A DNA stretch of 64,000 nt from Paenibacillus silvestris (GTDB taxonomy: Bacteria > Bacillota > Bacilli > Paenibacillales > NBRC-103111). This document shows, piece after piece, positions 9,332 to 18,080 of this stretch. The notes under the pieces are model-generated. The model had not been told where the DNA came from, ran no database searches, and saw nothing but the letters and a program-made list of their open reading frames with translations. Position 1 is the first letter of the stretch; each line of letters starts with the position of its first letter. The DNA is taken from contig NZ_WTUZ01000002.1 in assembly GCF_009882985.1 (NCBI RefSeq), positions 62,260 through 126,259 on the forward strand, in the 5' to 3' direction. The translations under genes were made by a program, and so were the position numbers.

Positions 9332-9509
9332 GGTTCTTAACTCTATGCGGAACTGAATATCCACTGTTTTCTAAAAAGTCCAAAACTGAAGAGATTTGGA
9401 TATGCCCTCCTCCCTCACTTTCTATCCGCACAAGATATTCTAAAGTTGGATCTAAAGGAATACTTATTTTGATTTGTTCTAAGTGTGAATCTTTAGCTGA
9501 GTCAGTCAT
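9324..9509 (-). CDS. Small hypothetical protein convergent to the HNH gene
   Basis: A 61-residue acidic protein on the reverse strand. A GAGGG site lies 5 bases before the ATG at 9509; an upstream ATG at 9521 is less well placed. Its 3' end overlaps the end of the HNH gene by 8 bases. The sequence (ISIPLDPTLEYLVRIESEGG) has alternating hydrophobics typical of a small alpha/beta fold, with no motif I recognise. It might be an inhibitor or immunity factor for the neighbouring nuclease, but that is only suggested by position. Composition is less extreme than the kinase cassette. Confidence 0.5.
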   Translation of the reverse strand: MTDSAKDSHLEQIKISIPLDPTLEYLVRIESEGGGHIQISSVLDFLENSGYSVPHRVKNLN

Positions 9510-9587
9510 ATAAGCCCTCATTTTTAAATTTTAAGTTACATGTATTTTATTCCAAATAATAAGTGATTATACAAATGTGATTTTATT

Positions 9588-9618
9588 AAATAGACCGTTT
9601 CATGACGGTCTATTTTTA
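9588..9618. terminator. Bidirectional terminator before mcrB-like gene
   Basis: An 11-bp perfect stem (AAATAGACCGT with ACGGTCTATTT) with T runs on one side and A runs on the other can work in both directions. Confidence 0.8.
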
Positions 9619-9650
9619 TAAACATAAAATCTTCAAACTGAAGGTGTAAC

Positions 9651-12401
9651 ATGGGAATATCCATAGACATTAAAAATAGTTTTATTCATAAACAAAAATC
9701 TTATAAAATAGTGCTCATACTAGCACTCTTAATAGAGATGAAAACCACTGATCAAAGTGAAGTTCCATTACAGCAAATAAAACAACGCTTCCTCTCACTC
9801 CTACAGGAGAGAGAATCAAACGGCCTTCCAGTCGATCAACCACCAGAAAAGGCCGGAACAAGCTGGAATAGCATGACCGTTACTAACGTACAGTCAGTAA
9901 TCACAACCCCAATCGCAGCACTTTCCTCCATCTTGGAGCAAACGAGCGATTCCATAGCTTTCAAGAAAGAACTATACGAGTCGTGGTCTGACGATGTATT
10001 AAGTGAACTTTATCACTACGCCCAAACTGAACTGGAGAACTATTATAATCAGCAGAACCAGAGTACTTTATCATTAAAGGAAGCACTATCCGATATTTTA
10101 TCCACCTACCTAGTTGCAAAAAGGGAAACCTTTGCGGCACATAGATTAGGTAATTTAGTACGTCAATTAATCCCCACTGAACTCAGGAAACTCCCGTTCA
10201 TGCACCCAGATCTAAAAATCCAAGGATCAGTCGGCCAAGGCAACTGGGCAACGATCCCGTGGATCGCCATCATGGATAAGCGAATCACCGAGACAACACG
10301 TCAGGGTGAGTATCTGGTCTATCTTTTCGCGGAAGATATGAAATCTGTGTACCTCACGTTCATGCAAGGAGTAACTATCCCTGTCGAAGCAAAAGGGAAA
10401 CAAGCAGCCTACCAATACTTCAAACAAAAAGTCCAAGAGATCCGCGACCTACTCCCACTTGAGGGAATGACCAAAGATGATGCCATTTACTTAACATCTG
10501 GCGGTCTAGGTCAAGATTATCAAGTATCTACCATCGCGTATTATCGGTACGATATTGATCTTCTGCCAGAGGATGAGCAGCTAATCTCTGATCTTAATAA
10601 TGCTGTTACCAACTACAACGAGTATGTAAATAAGAGCATCAACTCCAATGAAGAACCAGAACGACTAGTAAGCTTTAACTACACGATAAGCCATCTGTAT
10701 GCTGGGCAAGGTATTATCCATTACCTATATCACAACGGACCAGAATCGGTCACATTAGATGAACTAATCTCAAACCAAGGCTCAATTCTTCTCTCTGGGG
10801 ATGATGTCAAGCATCCAAAAGAGCGAATCCGTCATTTAGGAAGAGCTCTACAGGACTTGGGTTTACTTAATATAAATGAGAATAACTTCTCATTAACTGA
10901 TTTAGGAAAAGAATATGGCAACCATTTTAACGAGAATAAATGGAAACTTAGCAATCCACAAGTTAGGCTAATCCGAGATCAGCTAAGTCGCACTGGAAAC
11001 CAAACGCCACTTGTAAGAAGCATCAATAAGGCTATAGAGATCTGCCAGCAACTAGGTACTTTCGCATTAGATCAGTTCGTACCGATCTTTATTGATGTTC
11101 TCGGCATGCAGCAAACTTGGGGCGAAGTCACCCAGAAGCAACGCTCTATTTTCATGCTCAACTGGGTAGAGATCCTAAAATTCATTTCAAAATCTGGTCA
11201 GATGTACATGTACACCGAGTGGGAGGAGACACCTCTTGTGGATTCATTAACTGTGAGTGAGCGAGTAGCCACTATCAAAAATTTCATAGCGAGCAAAGGG
11301 TTCATGTATCCAGACCATTGGATCGAAAACTTTTTCCTGTCCCTAAAAGCAAAGCCATTCGTTATACTGGCGGGTGTATCCGGCACGGGGAAAACGAAGT
11401 TAGTCAAGCTATTCGCTGAGGCAGTGGGAGCAAGGGCAAGTAATGGCCAATTCTCATTAATTCCAGTCAGACCGGATTGGAGTGATCCTTCAGACCTTTT
11501 GGGATATAAAGATTTGTCAGGTGTATTTCGCCCAGGGAAGTTAACGGAAGTGTTGGTTGAGGCCTCGAAGCCAGCCAATCAACATAAGCCTTATTTTATA
11601 TGCTTAGATGAAATGAATTTGGCCAGGGTTGAACATTATTTCAGCGATTTGCTGAGTGTGCTTGAGACGCAAGAGTGGCACAACCAACGGATTGTGACAA
11701 CGGCACTCATACATAGAGACTCGTTACAAAGTGAGGCAGATAAGCAACTGTACGGCAACCTCTATCTGCCAGACAATGTGTACATCATCGGAACGGTGAA
11801 TATGGATGAGACGACGCATCCTTTTAGCAAAAAGGTATTGGACCGCGCCAACACCATCGAGTTCAATTATATTGAGCTTGGTCAATATCCATCTGTTGAG
11901 GAAGCAAGTAATACCGAGGTGGCTACTGTTCCTCCTAACTCAGTGTTGCGAAGCGAATATTTGCAGCTTGTCGATGTGTATCGAGACTATAAGCTACTGA
12001 CGGAAGAGACAACAGAGTTGCTGGTGAAAATAAATAGCATTTTGGAGCAGATTCACTCTCATGTTGGATTCAGGATTAGGGATGCAGTGTGTTTCTATAT
12101 GATCTATAATGAACGGTTTGCTTTGCTGAGTAAGGAAGCAGCTTTTGATATGCAGTTGTTACAGAAGATTCTGCCTCGCATTCAAGGAAGTAACTTGTCG
12201 GTGAAAAAGGCATTACTTCAACTCATGCAGGTTGCACAGGAGCGCAGTTTGCCTATCGCGGAGTATATGGAGGATGCCTCTAAACTGTACCTTTCATACG
12301 AAGCATTGGCAGCCTCCAAATATCCACAAAGTGCAAGGAAAATCGCCTTCATGCTACGGAGGTTAGAAGAAGATGGCTTCACTTCATACTGGCTCTCCTA
12401 A
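9651..12401 (+). CDS. McrB-like AAA+ GTPase of a type IV restriction system
   Basis: A 916-residue protein. The N-terminal part (about residues 20-310) looks like the MrcB/DUF3578 domain, with GNWATIPWIAI near residue 197 and a strand-rich core. The C-terminal third is a McrB-type AAA+ motor: Walker A GVSGTGKTKLVK near 574, Walker B CLDEMNLARVEHYFSDLL near 652, and IGTVNMDETTHPFSKKVLDR near 712, matching the family's NxxD-type signature. McrB uses GTP hydrolysis to translocate DNA and drive the McrC nuclease against modified DNA. The next gene overlaps by 29 bases and encodes the nuclease. Length is about twice that of E. coli McrB because of the large N-terminal region. Base composition is closer to the host than the cassette upstream. 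Confidence 0.85.
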   Translation: MGISIDIKNSFIHKQKSYKIVLILALLIEMKTTDQSEVPLQQIKQRFLSLLQERESNGLPVDQPPEKAGTSWNSMTVTNVQSVITTPIAALSSILEQTSDSIAFKKELYESWSDDVLSELYHYAQTELENYYNQQNQSTLSLKEALSDILSTYLVAKRETFAAHRLGNLVRQLIPTELRKLPFMHPDLKIQGSVGQGNWATIPWIAIMDKRITETTRQGEYLVYLFAEDMKSVYLTFMQGVTIPVEAKGKQAAYQYFKQKVQEIRDLLPLEGMTKDDAIYLTSGGLGQDYQVSTIAYYRYDIDLLPEDEQLISDLNNAVTNYNEYVNKSINSNEEPERLVSFNYTISHLYAGQGIIHYLYHNGPESVTLDELISNQGSILLSGDDVKHPKERIRHLGRALQDLGLLNINENNFSLTDLGKEYGNHFNENKWKLSNPQVRLIRDQLSRTGNQTPLVRSINKAIEICQQLGTFALDQFVPIFIDVLGMQQTWGEVTQKQRSIFMLNWVEILKFISKSGQMYMYTEWEETPLVDSLTVSERVATIKNFIASKGFMYPDHWIENFFLSLKAKPFVILAGVSGTGKTKLVKLFAEAVGARASNGQFSLIPVRPDWSDPSDLLGYKDLSGVFRPGKLTEVLVEASKPANQHKPYFICLDEMNLARVEHYFSDLLSVLETQEWHNQRIVTTALIHRDSLQSEADKQLYGNLYLPDNVYIIGTVNMDETTHPFSKKVLDRANTIEFNYIELGQYPSVEEASNTEVATVPPNSVLRSEYLQLVDVYRDYKLLTEETTELLVKINSILEQIHSHVGFRIRDAVCFYMIYNERFALLSKEAAFDMQLLQKILPRIQGSNLSVKKALLQLMQVAQERSLPIAEYMEDASKLYLSYEALAASKYPQSARKIAFMLRRLEEDGFTSYWLS

Positions 12402-14778
12402 TCAAAGCAGAGAATTGCTGCGGATCGAGACGAATTTGTTTAATCTCTACATTCAGGGGAAACCATTTCACCCAACTGTGGAGACTCTGAATCTTCATCG
12501 GGATGAAAGTGAGACCTGGGTGGATGCACATTTTCATGCTGCTACGCTGAAAGATGCGCTTACCATTGAGACAATTTCACTATTTTCACATGAACATGCG
12601 GATCTAAGAAATTGGAACTTAGGTGATGCGTGCGCGCCGACGTTTTACGAAACACAAGCTTACGAGCTAGTAATCGAAAAGAAAGCAGATATCTCCCTAA
12701 CTTTTTATCATGATAACATTCATGTGAGACAGGCCGTTAAGCCGCTTGGGAAGATGATCTTGTCTGGGATTCTTAATTTTCAAAATGAGGTCGGCCACTC
12801 AGAACTTGAACTTCGATTGAACGGAGAGGCTGTTTTTCGTCTGCAGTTGGAGATTTTTCCATCCAAAATTGACTATAAAAACGACTACCAGATGATTCTT
12901 AATGACGTTAATGAACAGATATATAATTTATCTTTTGACTTTCTTCGCAAGACCTATAACATGACAGGATTAAAAGAGACGAATCATCAGAGTTTAACAG
13001 AGTATTTTACAATTCTTCAGCATATTTTTACGCTGCTTGTTCAGGCCGTTGAGCGAATTAAGTTGTCACCTCATTCCAAGCTTCAGAGAGAGAACCGACT
13101 TGTAGATGCCGCACGTGTAAAAAGAGCCGGAAAAGAGAACATCGCTTTTCTAGCCAAGCGTCCACATCTTATAGCGAAAGATTCGGTGAATGGGGTTATT
13201 GAGGTGGGAGGGCAGCGTTTTACGCCAACGCATTTGCTGGAGAGCAGACGCCATGTTGATTACGATACGGCTGAGAATCGTTTTGTAAGATGGGTACTTG
13301 CTCGCGTTAACCAGAAGTTGAAGGATATCAAAATCCGTCTAGCTGAAAAGGGACGTACCAAAGACCCGGAGCTTATGAACAAGCTCAATCGGATGCAAAG
13401 TCAGGTGCAGCGGTCATTGCAGCATGATTTTTTGCAAGTTGGTGAGATGCGGCAGTTTTCGATTTCGTTGGTTTTGCAAATGGCATCGGGTTACCGAGAG
13501 GTGTATCGCTATTATTTAATGCTGTTAAAAGGTTTGTCGATCCAGAATGATCTGTTCCGTCTATCGATGAAGGATTTGGCTCAGCTCTATGAGTATTGGT
13601 GCTTTTTGAAAATTCATCATCTTTTAAGCAAAAAGTATGAACTGCTCAAACAGGATATCATCCGTATCAATCGGAGTGGTTTATTCGTAACATTGGACAA
13701 GTCGCAGCAGGCGAAAATGGTGTATAAAAACCCAGTGAATGGGGAGATTTTTACACTGTTTTATAATGCCCTTCCGAAGGGTGATCGGAGCCAGACACTA
13801 GCGCAGCGGCCAGATAACGTACTGACTTTGAAGAAGAATGATGCCGCGGCGGAATATAAGTATATTTTTGATGCGAAGTACAGGATTAATCCTGCCTATG
13901 AGGGGACGCCTTATTTTCAGAAGTACCAGACGCCTGGCCCGGAAGAGGATGATATTAATACGATGCATCGCTATCGGGATGCGATTGTGTATTCAGAGGG
14001 GCAGGGTAAAGAGTACGAGCGGAGCATGTTTGGAGCCTATGTACTATTTCCCTATCATGACGAGGATCGGTTCGTGGATCACAAGTTTTATAAAAGTGTG
14101 GAGTTCATTAACATTGGGGCCTTTCCGTTCTTGCCGAATTCCACTAGTTTGATGGAAAAGTTTTTGGACGAGATCATTATGGATAGTCCGGAGAAGGCTT
14201 ATGAGCGGACAACGCGGCCGCGGGGGACGAAGGAGTATTATGGGAACAAGTTGTCTGGGAAAAATGTGTTGGTTGGGGCTTTGAGTAAACAGTCTCAGTT
14301 GGACGCTGCTTTGGACCATGGTTTCTACCATACACCACTTCGTAATATAACCGATCATAAGGTGCTGACGAGATTGGAATTCGTCGCTTTGTATCAGTCG
14401 ATTCGTTTGTTTGGTTCGGAGGATGCGGGTATATCTTGGTATGGAAGAGTGAAGGATTGGAAGGTTGTTCCACGCTCCACGATAACAGAGATTCCTTCTA
14501 ACAGGGGCGCTACGGACGAGCTTTATGTGAAGTTTGAGGTAGAAGAATGGGTGAAAAAGAAGAAGGCAATTATTCCCGCGGGGCATGGAATTTATAGGAT
14601 TTTGTATACGACGGATTATATGCTTAACAGGGCGAATGAGGTTTCGGAGCTGCGTTTGGAAACGGAAGAAGAGTTGAGCGAGTGGAGAGAAAAGCGGCGT
14701 GCGGGTAAGGTTCGCGTGACGCTGGATCGGGAGCATTTGGATTTGGGTAGTGCGGTTTTGGGGATTGAATTGAATTAG
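12373..14778 (+). CDS. McrC-like nuclease subunit (DUF2357 / PD-(D/E)XK)
   Basis: An 801-residue protein overlapping the end of the mcrB-like gene, a sign of coupled translation. The N-terminal 250 residues are beta-rich, as in DUF2357 proteins. The middle, from RVKRAGKENIAFLAKRP to about residue 350, is the conserved helical part. Near residues 493-503 EYKYIFDAKYR gives the core of a PD-(D/E)XK nuclease (Asp, then D-A-K), followed by DDINTMHRYRDAIVY, typical of McrC and DUF2357 families. It should cut DNA when driven by the McrB motor. It is much longer than E. coli McrC (348 residues), so this is the DUF2357-type branch. I see no frameshift. Confidence 0.82.
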   Translation: MASLHTGSPNQSRELLRIETNLFNLYIQGKPFHPTVETLNLHRDESETWVDAHFHAATLKDALTIETISLFSHEHADLRNWNLGDACAPTFYETQAYELVIEKKADISLTFYHDNIHVRQAVKPLGKMILSGILNFQNEVGHSELELRLNGEAVFRLQLEIFPSKIDYKNDYQMILNDVNEQIYNLSFDFLRKTYNMTGLKETNHQSLTEYFTILQHIFTLLVQAVERIKLSPHSKLQRENRLVDAARVKRAGKENIAFLAKRPHLIAKDSVNGVIEVGGQRFTPTHLLESRRHVDYDTAENRFVRWVLARVNQKLKDIKIRLAEKGRTKDPELMNKLNRMQSQVQRSLQHDFLQVGEMRQFSISLVLQMASGYREVYRYYLMLLKGLSIQNDLFRLSMKDLAQLYEYWCFLKIHHLLSKKYELLKQDIIRINRSGLFVTLDKSQQAKMVYKNPVNGEIFTLFYNALPKGDRSQTLAQRPDNVLTLKKNDAAAEYKYIFDAKYRINPAYEGTPYFQKYQTPGPEEDDINTMHRYRDAIVYSEGQGKEYERSMFGAYVLFPYHDEDRFVDHKFYKSVEFINIGAFPFLPNSTSLMEKFLDEIIMDSPEKAYERTTRPRGTKEYYGNKLSGKNVLVGALSKQSQLDAALDHGFYHTPLRNITDHKVLTRLEFVALYQSIRLFGSEDAGISWYGRVKDWKVVPRSTITEIPSNRGATDELYVKFEVEEWVKKKKAIIPAGHGIYRILYTTDYMLNRANEVSELRLETEEELSEWREKRRAGKVRVTLDREHLDLGSAVLGIELN

Positions 14779-14796
14779 AGGAAGGAATCTACAAAC

Positions 14797-15777
14797 ATGA
14801 ATAGTGAACTAGGACAACTGATGAATCAAGCTTTACTTTATCCCGTGGTATTTATCGCTGTAAGCATTGCGTTATTTTCACTAATAGGAGTTTTTATTTA
14901 TTATCGAATACTTGCTAAATGGATACCAGAAAAACTTGCATCTATGATTTGGTTTATAGGCGCTGTTTTTATTTTGATTAAATGTACAGACAACTACGCT
15001 GAAATACAAAACATGACTAAAAGCTGGACTGTAGCCAACATTATCATTGGGTTTATAGGTCTGATTGTCTTGATTAGTATAAGTGTAGTCTTGATACCTA
15101 AAAAGAAGAGAAGCAAAGGAAAGAAATCCGTAAATAACTCTAGTAGCTCCAATAATACGCAACGACCACGGATGGCACAAAATAGATCAGATGATGAAAT
15201 CTTGCATAGTTCATTTGATCGCTTATCTGGCGCAGAGTTCGAACGGTTGCTTGCGCTATACTTTCGTGATCAAGGCTACAAGGTTCATGAAGTAGGTGTG
15301 GGAGGTAAGGATGGTGGAGTGGATCTTGTAATTATTGACCAACGTGGAGAGAAAACAGCCGTGCAAGCAAAATGCTATGCTGAGCATAACAATGTAGGTG
15401 TACAGATCGTCCGAGAGTTAGTTGGGGCTAAGCGGAATCATGATTGCATCCTTTCCCTACTAATCACTACATCAGATCTAACGGATCCGGCTAAGAAAGA
15501 GGCGGAACAATTCAAAGTTGATTATTGGCATGGAGCGTTGGTAGAACAGAAACTAAAAGCATGGGGTAAATGGCAGCCAACCAATAAAAAGCAGAAAGCG
15601 CAACCCGTAAAACAGATAGCACGAGAGGAAATACAAAGTGCTCAAGCACAAGCTTCTTCTTCGAAAGAAACGATTTGTTCTTGTGGTGCCCCTATGGTTA
15701 TGAGAAAAGGCAGAGAGGGTAAGCAGTTTTTTGGTTGTTCTACATTTCCTAAATGTAGGCATACGAAATCAGTATAA
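14797..15777 (+). CDS. Membrane-anchored Mrr-like restriction endonuclease with zinc ribbon
   Basis: A 326-residue protein with three parts. The first 100 residues hold two or three hydrophobic segments (VVFIAVSIALFSLIGVFI, MIWFIGAVFILI and IIIGFIGLIVLISISVVLI). Residues 135-250 form an Mrr catalytic domain: FDRLSGAEFERLLALYF, GKDGGVDLVI and AVQAKCY supply the D...QxK nuclease site. Residues 295-324 form a topoisomerase-type zinc ribbon (CSCGAPMV and FFGCSTFPKCRH). Mrr enzymes restrict methylated DNA. It follows the mcrC-like gene by 18 bases, so all three probably form one operon ending at the terminator below. Membrane anchoring suggests it acts on DNA as it enters the cell, which is inference. 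Confidence 0.85.
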   Translation: MNSELGQLMNQALLYPVVFIAVSIALFSLIGVFIYYRILAKWIPEKLASMIWFIGAVFILIKCTDNYAEIQNMTKSWTVANIIIGFIGLIVLISISVVLIPKKKRSKGKKSVNNSSSSNNTQRPRMAQNRSDDEILHSSFDRLSGAEFERLLALYFRDQGYKVHEVGVGGKDGGVDLVIIDQRGEKTAVQAKCYAEHNNVGVQIVRELVGAKRNHDCILSLLITTSDLTDPAKKEAEQFKVDYWHGALVEQKLKAWGKWQPTNKKQKAQPVKQIAREEIQSAQAQASSSKETICSCGAPMVMRKGREGKQFFGCSTFPKCRHTKSV

Positions 15778-15781
15778 ATTG

Positions 15782-15816
15782 GAACCCTAGGAGCTCAACG
15801 CTGCTAGGGTTCTTTT
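15782..15816 (+). terminator. Terminator of the mcrBC-mrr unit
   Basis: GAACCCTAG pairs perfectly with CTAGGGTTC across a 13-nt loop and is followed by TTTT. Confidence 0.82.
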
Positions 15817-15839
15817 GATTGTTCTTTAACTTAATTTAA

Positions 15840-16061
15840 TTATTCATCAACCTCAACCATATCAATAATCTCCCGAATATCCTGCAGCTCTAAAGCCTCC
15901 GCGATCCTCACAATATGACTGAAATTAATATTCTCCCGTTTCCCATTCGCTAGCTCACTTAGGGCGGCATGTCGCACGTCGGAGAGCCTAGACAACTCAC
16001 GCAAGGAGATTTTGTGCGTTTTAGTAAGTTCAGATATTTTAACGATTACCTTTTTTGCCAT
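15840..16061 (-). CDS. XRE-family (Cro/CI-type) repressor
   Basis: A 73-residue one-domain helix-turn-helix protein: TKTHKISLRELSRLSDVRHAALSELANGKR spans helices 2-4 of the Cro/CI fold, followed by INFSHIVRIAEALEL. Such short XRE proteins are usually dimeric repressors. It reads leftward from a spacer shared with the rightward 88-residue gene, and the spacer holds two identical-type palindromes that overlap the rightward promoter, so self-regulation and control of the neighbour are likely. AAAGGTG precedes the ATG at a good distance. A similar palindrome lies at 39040, so its regulon may be wider. Confidence 0.85.
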   Translation of the reverse strand: MAKKVIVKISELTKTHKISLRELSRLSDVRHAALSELANGKRENINFSHIVRIAEALELQDIREIIDMVEVDE

Positions 16062-16096
16062 GGTTAGATCACCTTTCGAGCAATCATGTTTTGTTA

Positions 16097-16154
16097 TTGA
16101 CTATACGCAATAACGTACCATATAATATTTTTATAACTGGTACGCAAATACGTA
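16097..16154 (+). promoter_or_regulatory. Sigma-A promoter overlapped by paired XRE operators
   Basis: TTGACT at 16097-16102 and TATAAT at 16121-16126 (spacer 18) form a good promoter for the rightward gene. A 14-bp palindrome, TACG-N6-CGTA, lies inside the spacer at 16104-16117 and again downstream of the -10 at 16141-16154; both begin TACGCAA. A second inverted repeat, CGTACCA at 16114-16120 with TGGTACG at 16138-16144, brackets the -10. Occupation by the XRE protein would block the promoter. Motifs are seen; binding is inferred. Confidence 0.75.
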
Positions 16155-16172
16155 ATAATGGAGGTGGAGGCT

Positions 16173-16439
16173 ATGCATCAAATCCAAACCAAATACGAAC
16201 AAGTCCTACAAGAAGAAACCGTCCTTATTCAAAGAATCGGCCTCTGCAAAGAGTTCATCGACATCATATTAGAGTATACCTCCCAAAAAGCCGATTCTAT
16301 ACACATCCTCACGGCAGAAGACATCGTCACTGCGGTGCATACCATCGGGCAGGATTTGGATACTGAGCTGCTTCATCTAAGGCTGGAGAAAGGGATACTG
16401 GAGAACAAGCTAAGAGGCCTAAGGTCACAGCAAGAATAG
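16173..16439 (+). CDS. Small coiled-coil hypothetical protein
   Basis: An 88-residue protein, almost wholly helical with heptad-like spacing (VLQEETVLIQRIGLCKEFID and LLHLRLEKGILENKLRG), suggesting a small coiled coil. An ATG at 16158 is in frame, but GGAGGTGGAGG directly before 16173 decides the start. It is transcribed divergently from the XRE repressor gene from an operator-covered promoter. I recognise no family. Possible roles include a partner of the XRE protein or an accessory phage-like factor. Confidence 0.65.
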   Translation: MHQIQTKYEQVLQEETVLIQRIGLCKEFIDIILEYTSQKADSIHILTAEDIVTAVHTIGQDLDTELLHLRLEKGILENKLRGLRSQQE

Positions 16440-16520
16440 GCATTAGTCTTAAAATCATGCTTCCCTCAGGCACATCATGCTGCCCAGTACTCCCGGTTTT
16501 TAAAGCGGTTTTGAAGGATT

Positions 16521-16582
16521 TTATTAAATTTTAACAAAATAAAAGGAAAATTATTCCTTGTGACGAAGTCAGTAGACTTGGT
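16521..16582 (+). repeat. Leader element copy 1 (about 60 bp, three copies in window)
   Basis: Begins TTATTAAATTT, then AAGGAA-N5-TTCCTT, then CGAAGTCAGTAGACTT with a 5-bp inverted repeat (AAGTC/GACTT). It aligns without gaps to copies at 22457 and 33643. The segment from TTATTAA to the AAGTC-like block is 45 bases in all three. It lies upstream of the nuclease-like gene at 16655. Confidence 0.65.
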
Positions 16583-16654
16583 GTTGAATTTATCAAGCGA
16601 AGATTGAGTTAGTTTCTTTTGAGACTACAGTAAAGAGGAAAGGTGTGAATCGAA

Positions 16655-17125
16655 GTGCCAGAGAAGAATAGTCATCTGACTACGCCGGACCCGATAGTAA
16701 TGAACAAAGATGTATGCGAAAGTATTGTGTATGATTTTTTAAAAGAGAAGGGTTTTCAGTTTAAAGCGGTAGATTCAAGAAATGATGCAGATTTATGTGC
16801 TCTGAAATCCGGGTATAAGCTGCTAGTGGAGACACGCGGCAACCAGGCAAAGGCTCACAATGCGGATACGGTATTTGATTCTGCCCAATTATCTATTCAT
16901 TTAGCAGAACAAGTTCAAGTTCTTTTGAAATTATTCGATCCCGAAAGATCAATTTTAGTATTGGCAAATCCGGATATTCCTCGCATACAGAAACAAGTCG
17001 CTAGCATATATAAGGCATTAGAGCATTTGAAAATTGTCTGCTTTTGGGTTCAACCAAACGGAACTATTAGAGTTCAATATCCAACAATTCTAAGTGAGTA
17101 CATGAGGCTCTTAGATTTGTCATGA
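16655..17125 (+). CDS. Hypothetical protein, PD-(D/E)XK nuclease-like
   Basis: A 156-residue protein that starts with GTG behind an AGAGGAAAGG site. The N-terminal part reads as an alpha-beta-beta fold: VCESIVYDFLKEKGFQF, then DADLCALKSGYKLLVETRG. The D and E-x-R pattern on successive strands resembles the PD-(D/E)XK nuclease core, though the usual Lys is replaced by Arg. A helix and further strands follow (ILVLANP and IVCFWVQPNG). It is 12 bases from the next gene and probably cotranscribed. The fold guess is moderate; catalytic competence is uncertain. Confidence 0.6.
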   Translation: MPEKNSHLTTPDPIVMNKDVCESIVYDFLKEKGFQFKAVDSRNDADLCALKSGYKLLVETRGNQAKAHNADTVFDSAQLSIHLAEQVQVLLKLFDPERSILVLANPDIPRIQKQVASIYKALEHLKIVCFWVQPNGTIRVQYPTILSEYMRLLDLS

Positions 17126-17137
17126 AGGGAGCGAAAT

Positions 17138-17824
17138 ATGCCGAAAGCGAGGGTCTACAAAGAACAAGTTGTTGCAGAAATGAGAAGATTGAAATTAGAG
17201 CAACGGATTGTTCTGCTAAGAACACGGACCAAAATCATATTCAGTAAAGATGATGTTATGCTAGGCACCGTTATCATGACTAATCCGGGGTCTTTCAAGA
17301 TGGGGAGGCATCTCCAATGGGATGACTTTTCAAAGGGAAAAGGGAATCAAGATATTATTCAAGGTATAGGCACACCCGATACGACTATGCAAAATTTGAT
17401 AGAGGTCATTCTTAAAGCATTTGAGCCCAATTATCCGAAGGGGTATCTCTCTGTTTTGAATATTACAGCTCTTGTTGAACCAGATGGAGAGAAGATTGTG
17501 TCATATCATGGGAAAATGTTAGAGGAGCTTCAAAGGCTTGGTAATGATACCTCGATCTTGTATGACAGTGAAGTTTATCACAAGGATATGTTTCAACAGC
17601 ATTGTGAGTACTCCCCATTTATCATGATGGGGTTTTTAAATGATATTTTTCATGGTGAAGTCCTTCGTATCAGGGAATGGAGTAAACATTACGAGAGTAA
17701 ATTGGTTTTTGCATTGGATAAACAAGGGAGATTAGTGCATCCTTTTTGTTGGCGGTTAAAGCCTGAATATAAAGAACAAGCTATAAAACGTTTGAAGGCA
17801 GTATTGCAAAATGGGAGCGGGTAG
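17138..17824 (+). CDS. Hypothetical protein, distantly DUF1643-like
   Basis: A 228-residue protein without a signal peptide or membrane segment. A strand followed by VIMTNPGSFKMG near residue 45 and a later SVLNITALVEPDG recalls the LNPS and NLFA blocks of DUF1643 proteins, which are found in accessory regions, but the match is weak. It follows the nuclease-like gene by 12 bases and ends the accessory island before a strong terminator. I can support the coding call but not a function. Confidence 0.6.
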   Translation: MPKARVYKEQVVAEMRRLKLEQRIVLLRTRTKIIFSKDDVMLGTVIMTNPGSFKMGRHLQWDDFSKGKGNQDIIQGIGTPDTTMQNLIEVILKAFEPNYPKGYLSVLNITALVEPDGEKIVSYHGKMLEELQRLGNDTSILYDSEVYHKDMFQQHCEYSPFIMMGFLNDIFHGEVLRIREWSKHYESKLVFALDKQGRLVHPFCWRLKPEYKEQAIKRLKAVLQNGSG

Positions 17825-17887
17825 CCAGCTGATTTGTGAGTTACACGGCACGATTCATGTGGTCCGATGCAATAGCAGTTGTAAAAT

Positions 17888-17915
17888 AGGAGGTGCCGTG
17901 GCACCTCCTTCTTTA
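17888..17915 (+). terminator. Strong terminator ending the accessory island
   Basis: A perfect 10-bp stem AGGAGGTGCC/GGCACCTCCT with a 2-nt centre is followed by a T-rich tail. Confidence 0.82.
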
Positions 17916-18080
17916 TTGAGAATTTAAATTATAAATAATGCAATGAAGCATGTCGTAGTATTAACCCACTAATCAACCAAAAATATTTGTTACGATTTAT
18001 CTTTTTTTCCAAATATGATAAGATGATATAACTTGTCGTTCTTTATTAAGAACAAAAATACACCCAATGGAGACAACGCG

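Noticed and set aside
14044..14736. 230-codon reverse frame
   Set aside because: Fully antisense to the mcrC-like gene, which has clear family motifs and a good start.
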